Assembly (NCBI RefSeq): GCF_036669915.1
Contig: NC_089316.1
Coordinates: forward strand, 14,076,243-14,140,242
DNA length: 64,000 nucleotides
Source: Pocillopora verrucosa
Taxonomy: Eukaryota; Cnidaria; Anthozoa; Scleractinia; Pocilloporidae
Direction of reading: 5' to 3'
The translations under genes and the position numbers were made by a program. The notes under the pieces were generated by a model, which saw only the letters and a list, made by a program, of their open reading frames with translations, was not told the DNA's origin and did not search any database. Shown piece by piece: positions 1 through 10,633 of the stretch (position 1 is the first letter of the stretch; every line of letters starts with the position of its first letter).

Positions 1-191
1 TGTGCGGTTTCCGCTCATTAATTATTCGCCAAAATGACCAAGAAAAAGTTATGTGGCTTGGTAGGCAGACGCCATACTCCGCAAACAAACAATATTGCGA
101 CCTCAGAATGCTGCAAACATCTGAACCCACAAGAAAAACATTGGCAAAAACATTTGGTCGTCAAAGCTTCTTCTATTACGAGCCACATGAC

Positions 192-266
192 ATATATATA
201 TATATATATATTATGTGTGTGTGTGTGTGTGTGTGTGTCTGTGTCTGCGAGTCTGTGTGTGTGTGT
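192..266. repeat. TA/TG microsatellite
   Basis: An (AT)n run passes directly into a (GT)n run with a few interruptions. Open frames crossing it are Cys/Val or His/Thr artefacts of the repeat. Confidence 0.95.
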
Positions 267-1999
267 TAGAACCAAGATTTAATTTTAGAATCAAGAAATT
301 AATCTTTTCAGATTTCATGACATCACACGAAAACCAAGAATACGGAAAGTCAAAATCTCGAATAGAAAGCACTAAATGTTGATTGTTTCACTTTTTCGTC
401 ATGTCGAATTTAAAACTCAATAAGTGCTCGTTGCTGGCTTTGAAGCATTACTTTGCTGACTGTGGCTTAGTCAAGGGTTTTGTGAGAGACAATTTAGGTG
501 GTCAGTAGTGGGTGAGTATTTTAGAACTAAGAAACGCCTGAACTTTGTGACGCCTCGTCACACTCAAGGGACGTGCCTTTTGTGGGGTCTGGAAATGTTC
601 CCTCACAGTCAAACCCCCCGGCTTAGTCTGTCTAAGTAATCCGGCGGCGCTCCATTCATTCTTTCACACCGTCAAATACAGATTATAGTTTATGGTCCTC
701 ATGGAGGCCATGAGAAATCGGAAAACATAACGATTAATTACTGGGAAAGGAAACATGATGCTTCGCTGTAACTGGCTAGTTTTCCACTGTGCATTACGCA
801 GATGGGTTCCGTTCGCAGTCTGCTGTTTTACGGCTCTTCTGTTGATGTGTTTCTGAATCATAGGTATCCATACTACTGAGATTTCTATTGCAATGTTATT
901 GCTGTTGGGGTGATGTCTCTTAGTGAATCCCCTCCATTAGCCTGCGTTAGTAACAATGGGGATCGCCATCAGTGTTCTAAACTTCGGTCCGATGCGTGTG
1001 TGTCCACTTTAGTGAGCTTTCTAAACACGGCCGGGAAAAGTCTTAAGCGAGTTTAGAATGTCACTATCCTGCCTCTTACTTCTGTCTTGCATACACCTCC
1101 CAGAAAACCACGCCAAGAGAGGATGAGGTAAAGGTGTCTTGGGTTAAGTTTGCAGCATCTTTCGGCCGCACTACGTCTGATCACTGCGTATTCTCCGACT
1201 TGAAAACAGTTCGTACGCCCTGTTGATGTAGGAAGGGGAAAAGTTGCTCAGACAAACCGTTAAAATTGGCAAAAGCAGACCACGGTGTATTCCGTGCAGA
1301 ATCCTGCGCAGCCATGGAAAAGTAGCCAATCACAGCGCAGCATTATGCTAAGTAAGGTGATATTTATCCAAGTGACATAATCGCCTAAATAAAACTAATT
1401 GAAGGCAGACAAAAGTTGCGATCCACTTCGGAAGTGACCACCCGATGAGCAGTACTGTAATATGATTAACTTCTCACTGGGTTTTGGGATTCCAAACAGT
1501 AACCAAATCGTTTTGAATTGTCTTTAAATGTGCTTGAAATTCGGGGCAAGGACACTGCACAAGTAAAACCACAATACGCCATAACAGTTTCTTCCCTCAG
1601 TAGTTAGTTAGTTTTCATTATGCCAGCTGGCATGTAGGACAGCAACGAAGGTCTTCTACTCCTGGTTGTTCTTTGCCAGCTTGATGATGGAACCGCAAGT
1701 GTTTTTCCAAGCTTTCGGTTTTCTTTGCCCTGTACGAAGCCAGGTGTTCTTGAATCTGCCACAAGTGCTCTCTTCCTCCTCCCTTAAGGTGTCCAGTGGA
1801 GCGCCTCACCGTCGCGTAATGCTATTCAGTTCATGCCAATCAGGTCATGTCTGACCACTCTCTACCGCCATCTGAGGAGGATGGTTCCAATGTGCTCCTG
1901 CCGACACCGAACAAACTCTTGGTCGTTGGAGATAGTGAATAAAGGGGGTAAGTTACTAAAGAAACTGTGGTACTACGTCGGTGGAAGAGTATAACAGGT
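267..1999. other. intergenic, no gene seen
   Basis: No open frame here has sensible composition plus splice sites. Frames are short (under 70 codons) on both strands. I see no RNA gene. Confidence 0.5.
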
Positions 2000-2163
2000 A
2001 ATTTGGTGATAACAAGTGAGTTGAAAACGTAAATTGGCCACCGTAAAGTGTTAAAAAGCTGACGCCCTATCGCTCTGACGAAGGGCTAACGTTCGAAACG
2101 TCAGCCTTTTGACTCTTTACGGTGACCAATTTACGTTTTTAACTCGGTTGTTAACACCAAATT
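2000..2163. repeat. foldback MITE-like element
   Basis: Two arms of about 65 bp (2000-2064 and 2099-2163) are imperfect reverse complements. They are separated by a short loop containing GACGAAGGGCTAACG. The outer ends read AATTTGGTGATAAC and GTTAACACCAAATT. The loop motif followed by CGTCAGC resembles a repeat I recall as common in marine invertebrate genomes; that is memory, not a search. No coding capacity. Confidence 0.8.
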
Positions 2164-2234
2164 CCCCATTGGAGTGTTTGGCCAAAAAATTTCCCTTTCG
2201 TCTGCGTTTGCACAGGATACCCCTCATCAGTGCC

Positions 2235-2678
2235 TTATGTCTCAATCATCCTCAGACTTAAGGTCTCAGTTGCTTTCTTAGCAGTTATCAGAGTGAACTT
2301 TTCACTCATATCAAGTGGCAGAGGCTGTTGAACTGTGTTTTCTGATACGTTTTCCTTTTCCAAGGCGCAAGTCAACGACAAGTCGTAATCAAACCTCGTG
2401 TCTGTATGATGCTTTGCACCCACACGGATGTTGATGGGCTCGTTAAATTCACTTTCTGGAGGTTTGCGATCCATTAAACTATAAAACTGTGTTCCAGGAG
2501 GAACTTTTTGCGACCAAAGTTCGACCTGGCTTAAACATTTTTCTGTGTCTGTGAGGCTACGATCAGCATACCCGCTAAACTTACTTTCTAAGCCTTCTAT
2601 GCGCGAGACTCGCGGCCAATCCCTTCGGACACCCCTACAGGAGGAGTTTATGTTCCCCTTAGGGATCGAGGTGTTCTT
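2235..2678 (-). CDS. possible terminal exon of an unrecognised gene
   Basis: An open frame of 147 codons runs from just after a TAA at 2679-2681 to a stop at 2235. The only well-placed Met is at 2474, which gives 79 residues, but the frame upstream of it has ordinary protein composition too. It includes the stretches EKCLSQVELWSQKVPPG and FNEPINIRV, rich in charged residues and without low complexity. A CAG acceptor preceded by pyrimidines lies upstream near 2740, but it opens a different frame, so I cannot define the exon start. I recognise no family. It could be a 3' exon of a decayed or lineage-specific gene, or a chance frame. Confidence 0.3.
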   Translation of the reverse strand, partial: KNTSIPKGNINSSCRGVRRDWPRVSRIEGLESKFSGYADRSLTDTEKCLSQVELWSQKVPPGTQFYSLMDRKPPESEFNEPINIRVGAKHHTDTRFDYDLSLTCALEKENVSENTVQQPLPLDMSEKFTLITAKKATETLSLRMIET

Positions 2679-3225
2679 TTACCGACGACTTTGTTGTTAA
2701 AACCCCCAAACTCTTCTCTCTCTTCTCCTTTTGTTGGCTCCTGAAAAGAGAAGTGTATTCGCTCTATCTCAGGAAACATGGAAATTCTTGGAAAACAAAG
2801 AGGGCTGTTTCTATCGTGACTATTTTTTAAGTGTTTAGCCTCAGTTTTTTTAAGCTTACTTTTCCTTTGGAGTAATAAGAAACAGGACTAAGATACGATA
2901 TGCTGCCTTTTGCAAGTATCAGGATCGATAGCTATAGCAGTTTACTTGTCGTGTTCCTTTTAAAGTAATAAATATTCGTTTAATGATACATTTCCCTTTA
3001 CGACAAAGGGTTTCACCTCAGGATGTAAAAGTCACTCGCTATTTTTTCGTGATAGTTGCTGTTTTCATGTTTGATATCGTTGTCGTCGTCGTTTTCAACT
3101 CTCTTGACGAGATGAAGATAGGAAATGGTAGAAGGGTTAAACAGAGGGATGAAGGAGAATACGAGGTAGAAGAGTTAAGAACTGAAAAAGATAGAAGGAA
3201 GGGAAGTAAGGGCAAAAGAAGAAAG

Positions 3226-3228
<3 letters not shown>

Positions 3229-3301
<73 letters not shown>
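3229..3301. repeat. (GA)n microsatellite
   Basis: More than 30 uninterrupted GA units lie in a purine-rich tract on the plus strand. They create Glu-Arg and Leu-Ser artefact frames on the two strands. Confidence 0.97.
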
Positions 3302-3303
<2 letters not shown>

Positions 3304-4489
3304 CAGAGAGATTGAGAGGAGAAGGATAAAACAAGGAGAACAAGAAAACGAGGAAAAGGAGATAAGGAAAAGAAAGTAATAGAATAGTTGGGTTCTTCCT
3401 TTCCCCATCGGTTTTTTTTTACTTTCCTCTTCCTCTTTCATCCCTCATATCATCCTTCCCATTCTCTCTTTCTCGATTCTTTCCATCTTTCCATTTTCAC
3501 CCGTCCTCCTCTTGCTCCACTCTTTAATCTAAGTAGGGCCCTACCGTCCCCCCCAGGGTGAAGCGGAAGGGCGGATACAACGGGGGGGGGGGGGAGGTTG
3601 GAGGGTACGGCTGCTATCCACTCTTTCAGGAGCCCGTTATCCGGACTCCTCCATCTTCCATACTTACCCTTTAAGTCAACCCTGTCCCGTGCCTTTTTAT
3701 CTTCAGAAGCACCTCCCACGGGGTTTTTCGCGGGCGCTTACATAATGGCCAATCATAAGAGAGCTGTGGTCCTCCATTGTTCACGTCACATGCAGGCCGC
3801 ACGAAAGTATTTCAATAATTGCGAAAAGCGCGGAAAGTTTATCATTTTTTTAGGTTGTTATGCGAACGTCAGCGTGTTTTCGCGGGAAATTAAAGAACCC
3901 CCCACATATCTCAATTCTAAAAATAAAAAGATACGGGACAGGGTTGACTCAAGGGTGAAATTAGTATGGAGGCTCCGGATAATGGGCTCCTGGGTAATGG
4001 GCTCCTGACTCTTTCCATTAATTGTAATTTCTCCGCTTTTAACCTTCTCCCCTCACAAACTTGAATAAAGGGCTGTAAAAAATTAAGGAAGAGAAATAAC
4101 TAAAAGGCGATTTGGTTTACCTTATACTTTTCTTTACAATTTCCCACAATCAAAAAATAACTAACCCTTTAACCCCTATGAGTGATTAACATTTAATTTC
4201 TCGCTACATAATCACTACTGAAGCAAACATTGAGAATACGGGAAATGACCACCCACTCAAGAAACTCATGATTGCTGAACACATTTTAAGTTAGCGCATG
4301 TTTTGACTGTGCCTGCATACAAAGCCCTGCTAAATGGTCCACTGCTGTATCAGAGCCTTTAATCTGAAGACAGAAAAAAGGATGGTGGTTATTTGATCTT
4401 TTTAAGTACATTAAAGCAGTCATGAACTGAGCAGTGTTAGGTGTAAATTGTAAATTAAGAGAGGAAAGGGAAACCTTTCTTATCTCAGC

Positions 4490-4735
4490 GGCCTCCGGCC
4501 AAAAGTGATTTCCTAAAAAGATGCTTCAAACGGCCCATGAAGGCTAACATATATCACAAATGCGTCTATTAATATTTCATTTAACTCTATTGAAATATTC
4601 ACACCGAGATGTAATTTACATATGCAATTTTCAGAGCTTTATTCATAACCCTTATAGATTTTGTTCGTCTCATGTCAGCAATTATTAACCACGAACACAT
4701 AGCGTGGTCTGACTGTGGTTGACAGTTTAGTTGTT
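4490..4735. repeat. interspersed repeat copy, related to the element at 5.17-5.49 kb
   Basis: The segment begins near GGCCTCCGGCCAAAAGTGA, passes through GATGCTTCAAACGG and ends near CGTGGTCTGACTGTGG. Most of it matches 5275-5490 in direct orientation with scattered substitutions. Part matches 43858-44005 in inverted orientation. No reading frame is conserved among the copies. Confidence 0.75.
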
Positions 4736-5170
4736 GATATGTGCGCAAAGGCCAACACACAGGTAGGCGGACACGGTTTTCAGCTCACACATCACGTGGA
4801 AAACTAGTTCCTTTCTCCTACACTTTTTGGTTTTGTTTAGTTCACATAGAACTTTTTATTTTCTAACTCGACGTATCACGTTTCAGTAAACCTATCACAG
4901 ATGATCATATGGCCTTGTTATTTAGGTTTCGACTCTAAAGATCGCAATGATCAGGAAGCAACAGAACAGAGAACTTTATAACGCCTGGCATGAAGTTTGG
5001 CACGTTTCTTTGGTTTACATACTGTACGTGTCAAAACTAAACCACAATTGATATAAACGTAACTGCCAAGAGATGATATTTTAGGTGTATTGGTCAGGAA
5101 CTGGTTAAAAATAATCACAAAGTCTAGCACGTTTCTGTGGTAGGAAAAACTTTACGTGTCTGAATTCATG

Positions 5171-5491
5171 TTTAACCATAGACAGACCACACTATGTGTT
5201 TGGTTGATGATTGTTAACACGAGACGAACAAAATCTATGAGGATGGTGAATAAAAGTACTTTGGTTAAAAGCAATTTCGTAAAAAAAGATGCTTCAAACG
5301 GCACATGTAGCGAAAAAAATACCACTAATAAATTGATTAGTATTTCATTTCACTTTACTGAGATATTCAGTCTGAGATATAATTTAGATATGCAATTTTC
5401 AGAGCTTCATTAATAACCACCATAAATTTTGTTCGTCTCATGTCAACAATAATCAACCGCGAACACATAACGTGGTCTACCCGTGGTTTAA
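5171..5491. repeat. 321-bp MITE with about 70-bp inverted ends
   Basis: The left arm (5171-5242) and right arm (5421-5491) are imperfect reverse complements. Both carry the GAGACGAACAAAAT motif and its complement, and the outermost bases read TTTAACCA and TGGTTTAA. The interior matches the repeat at 4490-4735. No target duplication is obvious. The 85-codon plus-strand frame inside is not conserved in the sister copy and is probably chance. Confidence 0.75.
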
Positions 5492-8400
5492 CAAAAGCAC
5501 AATCAACATCAGGTTCAAAGTTTGTAACGTGAAAATATGCTGCTCTTTTAGTCTTTTACTCGCATCACCAAATTGAAGAAAAACAAACGGAACACGCGAA
5601 GTGTCTATCTTACAACCGTCCTTTAAGAGGCAGCTTTTTCAGCTTAGCTTGTAATTGAGAGAAATTGAAGAGGAGCATCTGATGTCCCACTTGAAATGAA
5701 AAATGATTAACTATGATGGATCAAAATCTGTGGAAACTTCCTCAAACGCATGCGCCGGTATCTTAACTTGTAGAAATACCTAGAGCTATAATTTGGCGTA
5801 TAAATACTAATGTAGAACGAAGGCTACTGCTAACTCAAGACTTGGACCTTCTACAAACTAGTTGTTATAATTTTAATAGGGTCTGATAGTGTTACTCTAC
5901 ACTAAGACTGAAATGCTTGTCAAATATTTAAAAAAGTGAACAAAAGTTTCCACGTTTTGCTGCCTATTTAATCCTCAGCGATTAAATAAACGTGCTGGAC
6001 GTCATCTCGAGCTGTTGTTCGTCAGGTCTGCGACTGGCACATATCAACAAACGTTGAATCTAAACTGTATTCATTTAGGAAATTCACATACGTGACCCGG
6101 ATCGTTTTAAATTTGTGGTTTTGTAAGATCCGGAAATTATCGCGGAACGTGCAACTTAAAGATGTTTCTTATGTAACAGCGGAGAATAAATGAGGAAAAA
6201 TAATGGAAGCATAGAAATTATGTGAAGTTTGAGTGAAAGATTTCAAAGGGAATTTTGCAGAAAGAAATATTTATTTACTCTTTATCGATCGTGCTTGTTA
6301 AAGTGGCAATCCCACGACCCAAGAGGACGACCAGTGGCCTACATCCACTCGTCTTGATTGCATTTGTTTGGACAAGAAGCAGTTTATGACTGCAACCACA
6401 GGATTTTGCTTTCGTGGAAACAAATCAGCTGAAAACCCAAGCGGAAAACTCACGTAAGATGCAATCGCAGCGAAGTATTTGCTTCATCTTGTTCGCTTTA
6501 GACTGAACAAGTACTATACCGAACTCGAACAAGAACTTTCAATACTATTGGAAAAACCCTAGAATGAGAGAGTAAACAAAATAACATTATATCCTTGAAA
6601 CATCAATGCAGCTCTTTAGTTTAGCAGACCTTCCGCCATCAAACCGGAGATTAGAGATGAACCAAATATAAATAAAAGGTTGAAAAATGAAACTATTCAG
6701 CCTCTTTTCCATATGATCGCCTGTATGTTCATCTATATAAGACCCTTGAGTCAGTGATCGTTTGACGTGGTTCAGGGGGCGATTATTTAAAGAGGACGGG
6801 AGGGGGCGAGGTTGAGCGTTCACCTTACAACAAGACTCAACAAAGGACCGTCGATTTTGCATTGTTAGTTCCTGAACATATCATTATTAGACCCAAAGAA
6901 TGAAGGATCAAAATCTTTTTTAGGTTTTTTATGTGACAGCGAGAAGCGTGCTTTTCTGCAACTTCTCAATCTTTGGTTAGGGCAAAGCCGAACGCACAAT
7001 GACATGCTGATAAAAAGTGATAATGAAGCAGGAGCTTTGTTTTCTTCTGTCATTATTTAGATAGTTTGTGTACATCTTCAACTACACGTATGCACACGAT
7101 TTTAACATCAGACCACAATATTTCTTCCTAAAATGCTTAAACTACAGGCCAAAGCAAGAAACAGTGATCGTGACTATAATGTTGTATCCAGTAAAGACCA
7201 TGATGCTGAGGTCTGTCACGTTTTTTTTAAGTCAGACAGACAACAAAGCGTGCTCTACCCCTTGAGCTGATATTGTGTGATAGAGCAGTTTTTTTGAATA
7301 ATAATTACGAGATCAATGGGCTCTCATTCATGTGTGGTGTTAATTTGGCTCTAATGATGATTTCGTTGACAAGCACGTATTCAAACGTATCTCCTGTTGC
7401 GTGAGCCCTATCCTTGAGTTAAATGAATTCTGAAAGTTTAACAAAGCTCGCTTTCTTAGCTTCAAGTGCGATTTAGAGAGAACAATGTATACTCAGGACT
7501 AAAAAAAATATCACCGTTTTCAAGGGTTCTTATCGCCTTGTGTATGAGTGCGGTTTTCCGCAAACACCTCTGTGGTTAAAGTAAAGTTGGTTTTTTTCTC
7601 CTTTACAACCAATCTTTTTTTTTCTTTTTTTTTATGTTTTGCTGGTGAAACTGAAACTGAAAACTCAACATATGATAAAAACAATTTTCCTTCCCTGGCT
7701 TTAACACATGAAAAGCGTGAAAGATCGTCTAGATGGTGGAAATTGAGAATAGACTTCAGCGAGCTCAAGGATTATGAATTTCAATTTCTGTTTTGGATCT
7801 TTTAGTTTGTATGCATCTAAAGTTACTGACGAATACTTTTTCAGTCCAATAAAATTATCCACCAAAAAGAGACCTTTCGAAGAGTGATGTTTCTCTCAAT
7901 GGAATTGCTCAATCTAGGAGCTCATAATGGGCTCCTGGGAATTCTCATTTTCTTTCCTTTACTAGTTTTAAGAAGAGAAGACTTTTAACACCAGCAATTT
8001 TCTATTTTTAAGACAAAAATTAAGCTGATAAATGAATGCATATGTGTAGGCCATGAGCACGAGTTCCACACCCCTACATGTGACTGTCTACGATGAAAAA
8101 GCCGGCCGGCACTTTGTCACGGATAAGTTTTTGCGATTTACAAGCAATCAAAATGCATGGCGACAAAATTATTTCCCAGTCTTATAAGAACATTCTGACT
8201 CGAATTGGTTCGTTTGATCTTTGATCAAGGTGAGAGCTGGAAAACTTTGTAATTACAGTTTTTAGCTGGTGCCGCTGTGTACGTGCCGAGAGTACGTGAC
8301 TGCTGCCAAGTTTAGGTACTATACATAATTATGCGATTTCATCGAAGACAAAAGAAACTCAGACAAAATTGACACCACTAAGAAAAGCACTGTTTGTCTC

Positions 8401-10218
8401 GAAAGAAGCAGTGAAAATCTGCCATAGCTCTAGCCGCCAAAATTAGAAACAACGTTGTGCTAGTTTTAGCAGAGAACTTTGCATAAACAGGAACATCAAC
8501 TACCAAGACAAGTCATATGAACATCATCTTAAACACGTGTAGATTTTACACAATCGACCAATTTAGATCCTTGATTTCATTCAAGTGAGTATCTTACCTT
8601 GACATCTGATCGCTTAAATGCAGATTCAAAACCATAGCCCTCATCGATTGCTTTTCTTCCTTAAATTTTCATGTCGCCCTACTGTTTTTGATCGGAAATG
8701 TAGTGTCCAGTCTCTCGCTCTGTCCCTCTTAAGCCTGTGTTATTTTTAACTTGTCTTTTCCGTTTAATGTTTGGTGCTCATTTCGTAAAGTTTGTTACCT
8801 CTTTCATGCTCTTAACTTCATAGAAATAACGAAATTAGCTCGAGAAAAAAAACGTAAATGTCATCCACAAGACATGTGATCTACTACACTAACCATGAGA
8901 CCCCTACCAGTCGAAACAGCCACAATGAGTAATACATCACAATCAAGTTCTCGGATTACAATACTGGAAAAATACATTATGTGAAGAGATCTTTTCGTAT
9001 TAGGCGAGATGCCGACAAAACCATGTCTAAAGCTTGTTATCTTCGTTTGTCTAAAAAAGTACATTACAGAGACAAAGAACGACTAAAAAGTTGCTAGGAG
9101 GCAATTCACAAGGGATAGAATTTGTTCTACAATATCTATCCTGTGAACATCACATGACATCTTATCACTGACACTCAGAGGGGCCTGTTTAAGCATAACT
9201 GTTTGAAAAACAGTATGTACTCTATGAAATATTGCAAGTAAAAACCAAGTAAAACTGAAAATTTTAACATAAAAACAGGTTTCCTTAGCCTTTTGTTTGG
9301 ATGCTTGTTTTTTCAGCCGGCGCGGTACTCTGTTTTCAAGAGCCGTAGGAGCTATTTTAAACACCGGCTTTATTCAAAGATCTGTTGTGCATTGTTTTGC
9401 TCCTTTAGCGGAAGGAACACACCTCCAACGTAAGCCAATCAAATCCAACCTACTTAAGTTGTTTACGACTGTCGCCGCATTGAAATATTTCCTATAGCTA
9501 AAAAATCACCCTAAAATGATGTATTTCCTAAACATTTATTCGAATTCATTCACACTGTCTCTGAAATATCTTCATATTGCCGAAAAATAGGCCGAAAATT
9601 ATTGGGACATGACTAGAATAAATTATCAGTGTGTCTGGGTCATTACAATTTATTCAAATGTCATATCAAACCACGATTGATTGACGGAAAACAAAGACGA
9701 TAATATTGCGAGGTATTTAAAGCAACCAATCAGCGATCGTATTACATGTTAAAGGGCAGAGGCCTCACAGGACAAAAGTTAGGATTCGAGATAAACAACT
9801 CCGGCGACAATTTGTATTATTATTATTGTATTAACAAGATGAAGCAAATGGAAATTTCACGTAAATCATTCTCCAAAAGTGCTCTCAAAGTTGATAATTT
9901 TGATGTTCTTGCACAGACAAGTCATTTCACATCGCATTTTCAACTTTCACCTCTCGCACGATTCTTTCGGCACGTGCAGTCGAAGCCGCATGGTTTATTG
10001 GCCAAGCGCCAAGTAAGCGATCACGCGAATGAGCGGAACGAACCCGGTAGCGGCCTCTTCCCCGCATTTCTGAGGAGTTGGTTTAACCTATTAATTTCAC
10101 AATAAAATTCATCCAAAACTAGAGTAGTAAGTGGTTAAAAAAATATAATTTTCGCTTCGCCTGATAACACACATTCAATGAAGGACTCCATAAGCTGTTA
10201 TCAAACCCACATCTCAAA

Positions 10219-10224
10219 TTTATT
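10219..10224 (-). terminator. candidate polyadenylation signal of the ZNF395-like gene
   Basis: AATAAA on the minus strand lies about 410 nt downstream of the stop codon at 10634, in AT-rich DNA. Position is the only support. Confidence 0.35.
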
Positions 10225-10633
10225 GGAAATGCTTTCTTTCCACCCTCCAGACATTTCGTTTATACATATAATATAATAAAGTTTAGTTCGGTGCCAATAC
10301 ATTACCATGTTAGACACAAGATTACAAATGTTTTCTCTAGAGTATGTTATGTCCAAAAGCTGAACGAGTCGTAAAATATTTTTGCACCATGCACTAATCT
10401 TCGTCGAATTTTTTTTTAAATCAATGCCAAACGACCGAATCTCCTCTCTTTCCTCGCAGAAGATGTGTAGCACCTATCGACTGCGATTATAAAAATATAA
10501 CGATTTTAATAAAATATTCAATCTTTATACACGTTTTCCATTCATTTTATGACACGCTAACCGTGTGCTACGAACAAGCTATAAATATATATATCTGCAT
10601 GGTGAAGTGAATTATGAAAGTTTGCTCAGTTCT

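Larger units (their letters stand above)
2679..10218. other. intergenic, repeats but no gene seen
   Basis: Apart from the repeats listed separately, there is a G run at 3581-3595 and many short AT-rich frames. None has a recognisable domain or linked splice sites. Frames at 3598-4008 and 9746-10105 are the longest and look like chance. Confidence 0.5.

Noticed and set aside
18..282. Frames of 72-85 codons at the left edge
   Set aside because: Half of each is translated TA/TG repeat.
2983..3441. Open frames of 68-110 codons on both strands
   Set aside because: They are made mainly of the (GA)n microsatellite: Glu-Arg or Leu-Ser runs without other protein character.
3598..4008. 136-codon plus-strand frame
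   Set aside because: No domain, no conserved-looking blocks, and it starts in a G-rich low-complexity tract; no splice partners.
9746..10105. 119-codon plus-strand frame
   Set aside because: Composition varies abruptly along the frame, with a Tyr run from a TAT repeat; no recognisable motif.
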